A stretch of DNA of 64,000 bases from Balaenoptera acutorostrata (lineage: Eukaryota > Chordata > Mammalia > Artiodactyla > Balaenopteridae): assembly GCF_949987535.1 (NCBI RefSeq), contig NC_080081.1, forward strand, positions 53,020,153 through 53,084,152, given 5' to 3'. Positions 33,309-44,454 of the stretch are shown in pieces. The notes below the pieces were generated by a model that made no database searches, had not been told where the DNA came from, and was given only the letters and a program-made list of their open reading frames with translations. How positions within the stretch are numbered: position 1 is the first letter of the stretch; the number at the start of each line of letters is the position of its first letter. A program made the position numbers and the translations under genes.

Positions 33309-33604
33309 AGTAAGTCAGACAGAGAAAGACAAATATCATATGATATCACTTATATGTGGAATCTAAAACAATGATACAAATAAACTTATTTACAAAACAG
33401 AAATAGACTCAGAGACATAGAAAACAAACTTATGGTGAACAAAGAGGAAAAGAGGGGGAAGGGATAAATTAGAATTTGGCATTAACAGATACACACTACT
33501 ATATATAAAATAGATGAACAACAAGGACCTACTGTATAGCACAGGAAACTATATTCAATATTTTGCAATAACTTATAATGGAACAGAATCTAAAAAATAA
33601 AAGA

Positions 33605-33605
<1 letters not shown>

Positions 33606-33650
<45 letters not shown>
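33606..33650. repeat. (TA)n microsatellite inside the L1 3' UTR
   Basis: More than 20 TA units at the place where related L1 copies have a short tatatata stretch, i.e. an expansion after insertion. Confidence 0.93.
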
Positions 33651-33656
<6 letters not shown>

Positions 33657-33721
33657 GTATAACTGCTTTGCTGTACACCTGAAACATTGTAAATCAACTA
33701 TACATCATTTAAAGTAAATTC

Positions 33722-33730
33722 TATAGTTGG
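33722..33730. repeat. L1 target-site duplication, right
   Basis: tatagttgg, identical to 32474-32482. Confidence 0.8.
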
Positions 33731-34269
33731 AGTAACAGAGAACCCCCACAATTGTTCCTTAAGCTATAGAGTGACTTAAGAAGGATTCTTGATAAACTTG
33801 GTAATCTCAGGCTTGTTCAGCAGCTCAACATTACCATCAAGGACCTAAGTCATTTCTATTTTTCTCCTCTACTATCCCTAATACATTGGACTTTTGTCCT
33901 TAAATGTTTTGAAACTGGTCAGCATATGACTTCTAAAGGTCTAGGAATCACATCCACTTTCAGGGCAGAAGGAAAAAGAAAAATCAACACTTCTCCCATA
34001 TAAGGAAGGAAATATCTTCTCAAGCCTAACATGCGCTTCCATTTGGGGTCTTAGTGTTCAGAATTTTGTCACACAGCAGTTCCTAATGATAAGTAAACCT
34101 AGACAAATAAGTGGCATTTCCAAATTATTGCTTATTGTGGAAATAAGCAAGGAAAAAAATGCTGAATGCTAACTAAGAAAATCTGCAACAGCCATGTAAT
34201 TGAAATATATTAGCAGAATGTGAAAATAACAACTTGAAAAAATAGAAAATGAATATGTAATTATAAGAG
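33731..34269. other. Unassigned non-coding sequence
   Basis: No gene or repeat recognised. Confidence 0.55.
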
Positions 34270-34345
34270 AACTTCTGCACAACATTGCAAATCAACTATA
34301 GTTCAATAAAATAAATTAAAATAAAAACAACAACAAAAAAAACCT
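34270..34345 (+). mobile_element. Extremely short L1 3' end with A-rich tail
   Basis: The bases 'cacaacattgcaaatcaac' to 'tagttcaataaaataaa' are the last ~40 bases of the artiodactyl L1 3' end, followed by an A-rich tail with aac units. A possible duplication is cttctg (left, about 34271-34276; right, about 34344-34349). It is truncated almost completely. Confidence 0.65.
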
Positions 34346-34639
34346 TCTGGAATATGTTTTCCTACAGGAAAAAAATGTGGATTAGCTTGAAGCCATTGTA
34401 GAGTCAAAAGATGGATTTCGGGCTTTCTTTTTCTTCTTAGGATATATTATAACTAAGGAAATTGATCCCATAAACAGGAAGAAAAAATTGCTGGAACCAC
34501 ATTATCGTGAAGACTGGTGGAGATGGTACATAGCTGAAGCAGTACATGGAAATATGTAGTTCATCCAGAAAAGATGATTTGCTTCAGACACCAGGACATC
34601 AAAACCTCAGTAATGCTAAATATGCCTAAAATTATGCCA
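34346..34639. other. Unassigned non-coding sequence
   Basis: No gene or repeat recognised. Confidence 0.5.
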
Positions 34640-35090
34640 TGTCACCATCATAATTTCTTGGGGCCACCATAACAAATTGCCGAAATTTGGTGGCTTAAAA
34701 CAATGGAAATGTATGTAGTTCTGGAGGCTAGAAGTCTGAAATCAAGGTATTGGCAGGGCCATACTCCCTATGAAGTCTCTAGGGAAAAATTTTTCCTAGA
34801 AGAATACTTCCTTGCCTTTTCCCAGCTTCTGGTGGCCCCCTGTAATCCTTGACGTGCCTTGGTTTGTAGCTGCATCACTTTAATCTCTGCCCCCATCTTC
34901 ACGTGATCTTCCTCTCTGTGTCTTGGTGTGTCCTTTACTTTCTGTTGTAAGAGCACTTACCTTAGATTTAGGACCTGCACTAATCCTTTCCTTAATTACA
35001 TCTGCAAAGACCCTATTTCCAAGTAAGTTCACATTATGAAGTTCTGGATAGACATGAATTTTAGAGAAATATTATTCAACCCTAAAGGCA
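34640..35090 (+). mobile_element. MaLR-type (ERVL-MaLR, MLT1-like) LTR, sense
   Basis: The order 'ggggccaccataacaaattgcc', 'ggtggcttaaaacaatgg', 'gttctggaggctagaagtctg', 'ggcagggccatactccct', 'cagcttctggtggccccctg', 'aattacatctgcaaagaccc', 'tatttccaagtaagttcacatt' and 'agacatgaattttagag' is that of a MaLR solo LTR. These retrovirus-like elements lack env and are old in mammals. The minus-strand frame 34768-34956 is incidental. Confidence 0.85.
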
Positions 35091-35094
35091 CTTA

Positions 35095-36410
35095 TACCCA
35101 ACTATCATCTTTACCATTGTTTTGATAGAAAATATTTTTCCCATATCAAATTTGATACAAAGAATGATCTCAGAATTGTAGATATTATGTCCTAATTATC
35201 AAAATTGAGATATTATACACTCTGTCAGAGCCCGAGTAGGATGTATACAAGGAAATAGTATTCACTCCTTGGAGCCAATATCTTAGCAGTTTTAATAATT
35301 ATAGCAATTGTGTGAGAAAGATCATCTCTTTAATTTTTGTGACTTTAAGGGTAGATAACAATTGCTAACAATAGAAAGGGAGCAATGTTTTCTGAAAGAG
35401 ATGAGCCTGATACAATTGAATAAATCATTCAGACCTTGCTTACTCTTGTTTCAGGATCTAGCACAATCTTTTCAGTAGAGAGGCACATTAAAATAGTCTG
35501 TTTAAACGGCATATTTTTCCCGCCAAATTCTATCAACTAGGATAAACAAAATCATCAGAATTCTTTGCAGATTTTGTTTCTAAATGCTAGTTGATACACA
35601 AACTATATATTTTATTATATACTGTATGATGTATAATATAGAATATATTTATATGTAAATTAAATCCATTTATACAAAGATTTGAAAAATCAAATATCCA
35701 CTGATTTTATATAACCCTTTAACTAATACCAAACACCTTGAGAACTCATCCCCAAAAAACTATGGCAAACTAAATATTTAACATTAAACATACACTATTT
35801 TATTGAAAACTTCATTCAGAGCAATTGCCCATTAACCAAGAAAATAATCCCATGTTTTATGTGCTAGGAGTGATATCCTTCTCCTTATACAGAAATGACA
35901 ACCTATTATGTAAATATATATTAAATATATAGCTATGTTTATTTCTTGAAAACTTCTGTAATACAATACTTTCAATGTATTATTCTAGACTATTCAACTG
36001 CAAATAACTGTAAATAACAAGATCTAGAGAATAATGTGCTATATTTTATATACATGCATCTCTTTTAGTTCCCAAAGCACTACAGAGATATAGCAAATAC
36101 AAAGGAAAACAAAAACAAAGTAAACAATAAGAAAACTTTTATTCTTAAAAGTGTAAAGAAGGGAGTAAATCACTTAACAGATGGATGCCCAATACCATAT
36201 AATGTACTAGATTCCAAAGAGCTCAGAAGTAGTCTATCTACTTGTATAATTCCAAGGTAATAATAATGTATAAGGATCAGATGGACATGATACTATTTGT
36301 TGAACTAATTTAATGTAAATTGATGAAACAAAGATACTCATGAAATAAAATTATTTTTGAGGCAGGACAAGAAAAAATTTAAACATAAGATTCTCTCTCT
36401 TTTCTTTTGA
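35095..36410. other. Unassigned, very AT-rich
   Basis: No gene or repeat recognised. The only notable motif is an isolated E2F-type site (tttcccgccaaa, 35516-35527). Confidence 0.5.
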
Positions 36411-36414
36411 AGCA

Positions 36415-36817
36415 CTACCCCCTCCCTTTTAGTACCGATTGTGCATCTGCATTATACATTAACTAGATCCCCTTAGAAGACACGGGAATGCCTACTCACC
36501 AAAAAAACAAAACAAAAACCCATCTCCTCCTGGCACCAGCAAGGTAACTCCTTAGGAGATAACATTCCCTTCTCAATCCTGTAAGGGGTCACAATAACCC
36601 AGTACTTGCCTTGTTGAACTTTGTGAACTGTCAGTGTTATTTTGATATATAACCTTTTGTCTCAAAAACTTGTGTAATTGTGCCTTGACCTCTAACAGGT
36701 GGAACAGTCTTCAGAGCTTTCTGAAAGATTGTCTTCCGGGTTATAATCCTCAGGTTGGCTGCAGTAAAATTTTCCATTTCTTTCTTAAATTGACTATAGA
36801 TTAATTTTTTGTTGACA
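36415..36817 (+). mobile_element. Probable solo LTR (class I ERV-like), sense
   Basis: CT-rich 5' part, a TATA-like stretch (gatatataacc, about 36643-36653), the series 'cctctaacaggtggaacag', 'cagagctttctgaaag', 'ttgtcttccgggttataatcctcaggttgg' and 'gcagtaaaattttcca', and an end in 'ttgttgaca' are typical for the U3-R-U5 order of a gammaretrovirus-like LTR. The left boundary and a target duplication are not clear, and no coding region is adjacent. Confidence 0.55.
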
Positions 36818-36819
36818 TA

Positions 36820-39285
36820 CCCTTCTAAGCTATTAAATTATATGGAATAATTAATTATGGGGGAAAACTGTTTAAACACGTTAACATATATTTCCTTTCA
36901 GAAATGTTGTATAATTAAAATCTAGGACTAAATTGAGGCTAATTAATTGTCAAGATAACCAATATAGAGAAGTTTTCCTGCTAATAATATTTTTAATTAG
37001 TTTCTTAAGCCAGGTATGAAAATAAATACATATATTAAAAGACTAAAAGGAAACATATTGCACTCAGTAAAATCAGGCAACAAGCCTAAAGGAGATATAA
37101 TGTGCTTTTCCTCACCGTTTGCTTTCTCTTATTATGTAGTCAGTTTAGTCAGAGATACTTAGGGTGTTCATTTGCAGCAGGATATTTAGTTCTTTCCATC
37201 AGATAGAATGATTTTGCTACTCAAGGGAGGTAGTAGCAAAATGGAACAGTGTTAATGACACTATGAAGAGAGAGGTGCAAATCCTATGGACCAAAAGACA
37301 TGTACAAGAATTCTGGGAAATGCTACACTCTTAAAGGATGACTTTTCTTAGTTTTCAATCTCTATCTCCTTTAAGCCAGGGAATTCTCTCTACCAGCTAA
37401 TGAATCATCTTGACTAAGGCCACTTCTGGCATTTTCTCAGGTACCTGCAGTGCTCATTCTGGCTGTACTATATCCCACAGTGTGGGCAGATGGCTCCAAA
37501 AAATTGACTAATGCAGACAGCAGTGGTCTCTTTTGACATGTTGTGAATGGGTGATACTTCAGACCAAAAATAATCGTTTTACTTTTTCCAATCTCAAATG
37601 TAAGGAGTTCCTATCAAGCGTTCTTCATGGAGAGTAATATCTTATGCTTCTCAGAAATCCTGCTTCTTTTCAGAATTAGTGATCTTATTCTGAGAAAAAC
37701 CCTTTTGAGCACTATATCCTCAGGACAGAAAGAGGCTACAAAGACAAGGTACTGGGAAGTAATAATGTGTTAAAAAGCTGTATTTGTATTCATGTAGTGT
37801 ATGCATCAAAGTATGACAACTTTCAGTAGTTAAAAAAAAAAAAAAAAAAGCTAGAAAAACACTTTTCCTCAAAGAAAAGTAAGTCCAAAAACTAAAATGT
37901 GTTGTATGATTCTCCACCTTAAAAGCATATATCAACAGCAGTATAATTGACACAAATTAAGTTTGACAGGTAGCTCAAAGAATGCTTAAAAAAACACTTC
38001 TGCTTTCATAGAGTGTACTAGGATGTGCATACAGTCACAATACAGTAATCTCTAAACTGCATCCCATTTATTTCTTTAATCTCCAAAATTCACTGTGTGA
38101 CAAAGAGATTAAGGAATGTCACATTTGTGCAGACAGGTTATGGGACAAGTAGAGTCATATAGTTAGGTGTATTTATAAGACAAGGTGGGAACAGCAAATG
38201 AGGTTAAAGATTGTATTATTTCAAAATAAAGTCACATAAAAAGCCTAAGAAGTCAGACAATACAAAAACAAAAATCTGATCTTTGAAATCCACTTATTTA
38301 AATATTTGATTTTTAAGGAAATAAATAAATAAATATATATTCTTTGGTAAGAAAATAGTTTATCTTGCATTTTCATATTTTATAGAATAATTTAAAGAAT
38401 TTCCAATGGCATAACCTGACTTATGTTCAGATACTGTAAGTGATATATACCTCAAAAGCAGGAACATTGTTCAGAGCCACTGTATTATATATAGTTCAAA
38501 TAAACAATTAACAAAATCACCAATTAATTAGCATAAATAATGCACCTGAGAATGAGTCTGCAGCAGTGTATGGGAGAGCTGTCTTTGAAAGATTACTGTC
38601 AAGATTAAACAAAACATATTCAAGAAGTATAATTTTGAGTTACTCCATTGGGGAAATTTACGCTACTTACAATTATATTTTCAAGAATACTGATGTGCTT
38701 TTGTCATCACAGTAAATTAGTTGAAGTAATAAGGAAAGAGCCCATTATTTTGATGAATGGAATTTAGGAATAAATGAATCTTACTTACATAAGACTTAAT
38801 TCAACACTTCTCACTGAATTAACTTTGAGATGAAGAAAGCTGTTAGTAATTGGGACCTTCTGAAGATAGTACAAAAAGACGAGGAGCGTAAATATACAGA
38901 GGTCTGGACACAGTCTGGATTATAGCAATTCCTGATCCTCAAGCTTCTGTTGAAGCTCCTAAGATCCAATTCCATACATCAATCATTCAACCTGTCCATC
39001 ATCATTCAACTCCTTACTAATTCTTGACAAGAGATTAAGAGGATAGAAGGTAGTCAACACAGCGGAGCCTGACTATAGAAGGAACCATTACTATCAGCCT
39101 CACACATCCAGCCACTTACTTCTTGGGAGACACCTAAATTGTGAGAGATGCTCACTAAGGTGCTGCTCTCTTATGCTCTATTATACCACCACCACCCCCA
39201 GAAAGGTTTCCTCTTTTAGGAGTTTGAGCATTATGAGTGTTCAGTTGTGTCTATTTCTCATACCACCAATTTGAGCCCAATATTT
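36820..39285. other. Unassigned non-coding sequence
   Basis: About 2.5 kb without a recognised gene or repeat, except an A-run at 37832-37849. Bases 38515-38640 look like unique, possibly conserved sequence with homeobox-type and E-box motifs. Confidence 0.5.
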
Positions 39286-39289
39286 GATA

Positions 39290-39640
39290 CTCACTTAAGT
39301 AGCTTATTAATATTCTGTTATTATAAATAATGTTGCTATAAAAATTCTTGCACATGTAAATGTATGATAATATGAAGAGTTTCTTCAGGGTATACACCAA
39401 GAAATGTACTTGCAGCATCTGAGGGAATGTATCAGCAAGCTTAATAGATAAAGCAAATTTGTTTTTTCAAATTAGTTGTGCAAAACCATAGCTCACCAAT
39501 AGAGTTTATGATTCCCCAATGCTCCATATAATTATCAGTCCTTAGTATCACTGAACTTTTTATTGTTTTGCCAATCACATGCATGGAAAATTAGGAATTT
39601 TAAGAAGTCATAATGTGACTCTGTATAGTTTCCCCAAAAG
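39290..39640 (-). mobile_element. Old L1 fragment, antisense
   Basis: The plus strand shows 'ttattataaataatgttgctataaaaattcttgcacatgta', 'tttcttcagggtatacaccaagaaatg' and, later, 'attgttttgccaatca', the antisense of a diverged L1 ORF2 C-terminal region. Confidence 0.65.
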
Positions 39641-39644
39641 AACT

Positions 39645-40280
39645 CTAAAATATTTGTAAGATTTTTTACATAGATAAACTGTATAAGCTTTTTGAATGGC
39701 ATGGTACTTATTTTGTGGTCTTCATATATCTATATCTATATTTATATGCGTGAGTATAAATATATGTATAAAGGAATATATATACATGCAACATTTTATA
39801 TTTGAACTCAGAAAGAATATTTTATGCTTATTTATAACCCCAAACGAGTCCATTTCTTACATATTCTGACAGAAACTCAATAAATATCCATTAATTAAGA
39901 TATCAAGTTGAGCAGACCAGACACAAATATTACTTTCAATTTCATGACAAATTCAAAGAAAACATATTTAAATTTTCCCAAGACAAATAAAAGATGCCTG
40001 AATTTAACTAGCCCCATGAGAAAATTAAGCATGCAAGTGAGAATATGATAGTATGTATTTGGTAGGATTGTCAAACAGAATAACAGCTTAAAATTTTTGT
40101 AGGTGGGAGTCAGTATTTGCAAAGGATGTTTGTATAGATTTTTAACTATCATGACACATAAATCTCTGAGTTAATAGGACACATTAATGTTTCCACTTTA
40201 TAGCCAAGGAAAATGAATTTTAGACAGGTTGCATTTCAGGATTACATAGTTCATAAATGTCAGCTTATCTATCATCTGTT
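39645..40280. other. Unassigned, AT-rich
   Basis: No gene or repeat recognised. The 85-codon minus frame 39895-40152 has no identifiable domain. Confidence 0.5.
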
Positions 40281-40328
<48 letters not shown>

Positions 40329-40341
40329 CCTATCTATCTAT
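40281..40341. repeat. (CTAT)n tetranucleotide microsatellite
   Basis: About fifteen ctat units with a single ctac variant near 40326-40329, the type that is often polymorphic. Confidence 0.95.
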
Positions 40342-40347
40342 ATGTAT

Positions 40348-40545
40348 GTTATTAAGAAATAGTTTATATCACATAAAATTTACCCTTTTGATTTGTACAA
40401 CTCAGTGGTTTTTAGAACATTCACAAAGTTGTGCAATCATCACCACTATCTTATTTTAGAATACTTTCATCAACTGAGAAAAGAATCTCATGCCCATTAC
40501 TAGTCACTTCCTACCCTATTACCATAACCCCTGGAAAACATTAAT
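40348..40545 (-). mobile_element. L1 3' UTR, antisense
   Basis: Antisense of an older L1 3' UTR: 'gtttatatcacataaaatttaccc', 'gtacaactcagtggttttt', 'cattcacaaagttgtgcaatcatcaccactatc', 'cccattactagtcacttcctacc'. Confidence 0.75.
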
Positions 40546-41448
40546 TGGTTAAGGAGTGTGTTGTTTTATTTCCACATATTGATGAGTCTCCTGAATTTCT
40601 TTTTGTTAGAGAGTTCTCATTTAATTATTGCTTTTGCCAGAAAACATACTTTGTAGAATTTCAATCTTTGTACAATTACTTGGGCTTATTTTCCTAACAT
40701 ATGGTCTATCCTGGAGACTATTTCATGCACTCTCAAGATGAATCTGTATTCTGTTGTTAGTTGATGTGTTAGAAATATCTATTTTGCCAAGTTGGTTGAT
40801 AGTGTCATTAAAGTCTTGTATTTCTTTATTTATTTTTGTCTAGTTATTTTACCCATTGTTGGAAGAGGTATGTTGAATTATCAAGCTATTATTCATGAAT
40901 TGTCTATTTCTCTTTTCAATTCTGTCAGATTTTGATTCACATATTTAACAGTTGTGTGGATAGGTGAATATATATTTATAATCATTATATCTTCATGAAA
41001 GATTGATGCTTCATTATCAAAAAATGTCCTTCTTTATCTTTAGTAAGGATTTTTGTCTTAAAGTCCATTCTGTCTAATGTTGACACAGTAACTCATGCTC
41101 TCTCCTCATTTCTGTTTACATGGTCAATCTTTTCTCTATCCTTTCACTGTCAATCTATTGATGTCTTTGAACATAATGTATGTCCAAGCATAGATATCAT
41201 ATGCTTGGAGCATTTATTTTTTTATCATTCTACCAATCTCTGCTTTTCTATTGGAATTTCAATCCTCTTATTTTTAATGTATTTGTTGATAAGCTATGGT
41301 TGAAGTCTGCCATTTTGCTGTTTGTTATATGACTTTTCTGTTGGTTTTTATTCACCTATTCCTCACTTATTTCTGTCTTTTTTTGTGTTAAATAAACATT
41401 GTTTAGTGTTGCATTTCAGGGTCTTGTTCTTTCTTTTAATATATTCTT

Positions 41449-41463
41449 TGGAGTTACTTTTTT
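41449..41463. repeat. Target-site duplication of the SINE, left
   Basis: tggagttactttttt, repeated exactly at 41756-41770. The T-run continues into the SINE tail, so the inner border is approximate. Confidence 0.9.
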
Positions 41464-41755
41464 TTTTTTAATTAATTAATTTATTTATTTTTGGCTGTGT
41501 TGGGTCTTCGTTTCTGTGTGAGGGCCTTCTCTAGTTGCGGCAAGTGGGGGCCACTCCTCATCGCAGTGCGCGGACCTCCCATTATCGCGGCCTCTCTTGT
41601 TGTGGAGCACAGGCTCCAGACGCGCAGGCTCAGTAGTTGTGGCTCACGGGCCCAGTTGCTCCGCGGCATGTGGGATCTTCCCAGACCAGGGCTCGAACCC
41701 GTGTCCCCTGCACTGGCAGGCAGACTCTCAACCACTGCGCCACCAGGGAAGCCCC
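41464..41755 (-). mobile_element. Young CHR-type SINE, full length, antisense
   Basis: On the minus strand it starts ggcttccctggtggcgcag with an intact A box and an intact B box (plus strand ggctcgaaccc, 41690-41700), then the tRNA-unrelated body, and ends in aataaat-type units. It is rich in CpG, nearly identical to the copy at 3991-4269, and enclosed by a 15-bp perfect duplication, so it is among the youngest insertions here. It interrupts the L1 at 40560-43860. Confidence 0.95.
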
Positions 41756-41770
41756 TGGAGTTACTTTTTT
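41756..41770. repeat. Target-site duplication of the SINE, right
   Basis: tggagttactttttt, identical to 41449-41463. Confidence 0.9.
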
Positions 41771-43864
41771 AGTAGTTGTCCTTGGCATTAGAAACAACAT
41801 TGTGCCTTAAAGTAATCTAGTTGGATTAACATTAAGTGAATTTTAATTGTATAAAAAAACCCTCTTCCAATATAGCTCCATTTCCTCCTTTGCCTTTGTA
41901 CTGTGATCAACATACAAATTACATCTTGATACATTATAAGCTCATAAAATTTTTATAATTATTCCTTTATGCAAATCTCTTTCAAACCAGATAGAAGACG
42001 AAAAGAACTACAAAAAAATATGTTTATAAAATCTTTTATATTTACCTATGTGATTACCTTTATTCATGCTCTTCCTTTCTTTATGTGGATTTGAATTACT
42101 ACTGACATATGTCTTTTCAGTTATTATTTCCTGTAGAGCAGGTCTGCTAGCAACAAAATTTTTTTTTTCATTTTTTTTTTTGGTTTGTTTGTTTTAATTT
42201 ATCTGGAAATGTCTTACTTTACCTTCTCTTTTTGAAAGATAGTTTTGCTCTATACAAAAGTTTTAGTTGACAGTCTTTTGTTTTTAGCACTTCAAATATG
42301 TTATCCACTGCCTTTGCCATCTACAGTTTGTAATGATAAGTCAGCTTACATTCTTACTGGAGACCCCTTTTGATAAGTTATTTTTCACTTGCTAATTTCA
42401 CGATTCTCTCTTTGTTTTTTGGCCATTGACAGTTTATAGTGTGGCTAGTCATGGATCTCTTTGAGTTTTTCTACTTGGAATTTGTTGAGGTTCCTCAATG
42501 TGTTGATTAATGTTTTTCAACAAATTTTAGAAGTTTTAGGCCATTGTTTCTTTAAATATTCTCTCCACTTATTTCTCTCTCTCTTTTCCTTCTGAGACTT
42601 CCATTATGATTGTACATACACTTAATTATATTCCACATTTTTTTTGAAGGTATGTTCATTTCTTCCTTTTTTCTATTTATCTTATGCAGATTCTTATGGG
42701 GTTTTTTTAATGCAGTTTTTCAAACTGAATATCCTAAAGTGACCTATCTTCAAATATTCTAAATATTTTTGTCTGTCAGTTCAAATATACATTTCAACTC
42801 CAAAATATCTATTTTCCATGTAATTTTTATCTCTCTATAGATATTTGCTATTTGGCATGATATTGGTTTTTACTTAATTTTATTATTTAGACAAAGTTTA
42901 ATTTTTGAACACATTTATAGTAGCTGATTTAAAGTATTTGTCTAGCAAAACCAATACCTGAGTTTCCTCAGTGTCAATTTCTATTGCCTTCATTTTTCCC
43001 TGGGCATGTGCCACGCTTCCCTATTTCTTTGAAGTTCTCATTTTTATTTTTTCTGTTGAAAACTGCACATTTTAAACAATATAGTCTGACAATTCTGGAA
43101 ATCACATTTGACCACACCCAGGATCAGTTGTTTTTCCTATCTGTTGTTGTTATTAGTTTGTTTATTGTCATTCCTAAACTAGTTCTGTTAGTCTGTTAGT
43201 TAAAATTTGTATTTTTGTTTGAAGGTCACCAATGAAATCCTTGTCCCGTTAGCTTACTTGGTCACTAATAATTAGATAAATCATTTTTTAAAAATTCCTA
43301 GAGCCAGTAAGTCTCCCACTGTTTTCTGAGGGGTTCTGGGTGTGTGTTGGGTCATACCTTCAACACCCAGGCAGGCAGTTTACCACTTTGCCTTAGCCAT
43401 GACTTTCTGCTTGCACACAGCCTGAAGATCAGTCAGAGGTTCGCAGTTTGAACATTTTCAATCTTTCCTGAGAATGTGCACAGTCCTGCGCATATGAATG
43501 GCTTTATATATCTTTGGATTGTGTTGGAGCCTTTCAAAACCTTCCATGGATATCTCATTCTCAAGATTTTCCTTTTATGATTTTGACAAGATTACGTTTG
43601 TCCCAACTGGTAGTGCTGCCTCAGACACACACTGCAATGATAAACAACCTCCACTGATTAGTTTTTTGACAAATTCCATGGGGATAGGGTTTTCCTCACT
43701 TAGTGATCTTCGAGTCACCTCAAAGAAACAAAAGTCCCATTGAAAGGGGCTTTTCCAAGGAGCTGCTAGACAGATCAAATAGTGACAGATTTCAGGGGAT
43801 TAGGTTTTTGAGGGAAATCCAAAAACATTCTGCCCCATCTGGGGGCTGCTAGGATGCTGGTTTT

Positions 43865-44290
43865 AACAACTAACATGTTTCCTAGGCTGCTGGCTTTTAA
43901 GACTGCCACAGAGCTTGGGCGGGGAAGAGGGATGGGAATCAGGCAAACATAAATGACACAAAGCTTGACTTCTTACCCAGATTTACCTCCTTTTCTTGAA
44001 TAGATTGTGAAAGAATTGTTGCAAGCTTTTGGTTAAATAACTGAGTTCTGGAAAAGTTTTGACAATTTTTACCAGTGCTGTCATTACTTTTATTGAGGTA
44101 CAGACATTCACACATTTTTTTTTTTCACCATTTTTAAAGTGCTTTGTGCCAATATTTTAACTTTTATTTTTTGAATCCAACTTTAAAGCTTTTTGCTATA
44201 TCACATTAATATGAAGAGACTACCAGTAAGATAGGCTGGAAAAACTGGAAGAAAACACATGGAGACAAAACCAAAGATGCTTGAGAAAGT
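43865..44290. other. Unassigned; possible short L1 3' end
   Basis: Around 44088-44125 'acttttattgaggtacagacattcacac' plus a T-run resembles an antisense L1 3' end of some 40 bases. The rest is unassigned. Confidence 0.4.
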
Positions 44291-44294
44291 CATT

Positions 44295-44450
44295 GTATTG
44301 TGGAAAAAACATCGACCTTTGAGTTAAACTATATTTGATTTAAATTCTGGTTATTGACACTTCCAAGACGTTGAAATTCTCTTTCTAATCATTGGTGCAC
44401 GTATGTTTTCCCACTATAATAGGGTTAGTAATATCTTCTAAAAGTTTGTA
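44295..44450 (+). mobile_element. MIR SINE fragment, sense
   Basis: 'gtattgtggaaaaaacatcgacctttgagtt', 'gatttaaattctggttatt' and 'ttttcccactataatagggttagtaatatc' follow the MIR order (ttaagagcatgggctttggagt, tttaaatcctggct, tttcctcatctgtaaaatggggataataata). Confidence 0.6.
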
Positions 44451-44454
44451 ACAA

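Larger units (their letters stand above)
32483..33721 (+). mobile_element. 5'-truncated L1, sense, with a foreign 326-bp insert
   Basis: The L1 begins near 32491 at 'ctccaaagac' in the ORF2 C-terminal region (eight extra bases lie between it and the duplication). It continues through the 3' UTR to the terminal 'gctgtacacctgaaac' and 'cattgtaaatcaactatac' near 33671-33704. A perfect 9-bp target duplication encloses it. Within the 3' UTR is a (TA)n at 33606-33650. Bases 32782-33107 are not L1: removal joins 'cacttctggg' to 'catatatccggagaag', the normal L1 sequence. Confidence 0.88.
40560..43860 (-). mobile_element. Old L1, endonuclease region and 5' portion, antisense, split by a SINE
   Basis: The plus strand carries the antisense of the ORF2 endonuclease region (e.g. 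'atatggtctatcctggagac' near 40701, 'ccaagttggttgatagtgtcatt' near 40789, 'cttaaagtccattctgtc' near 41057). It continues upstream of ORF2 ('gtagagcaggtctgctag' near 42135, 'attgtttctttaaatattctctcc' near 42544, 'actgcacattttaaacaatatagtctgacaattctgg' near 43060). The 3' UTR piece at 40348 may belong to the same element after an internal deletion. No usable ORF2 frame remains. The SINE at 41464-41755 sits inside. Confidence 0.7.

Noticed and set aside
36415..36817. Considered as the left half of a provirus with the MaLR LTR at 34640-35090
   Set aside because: The two LTRs are of different families, and the 1.3 kb between them shows no retroviral coding sequence.
40281..40341. Regular repeat array considered as CRISPR-like
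   Set aside because: A pure tetranucleotide microsatellite without spacers, in a mammalian genome.
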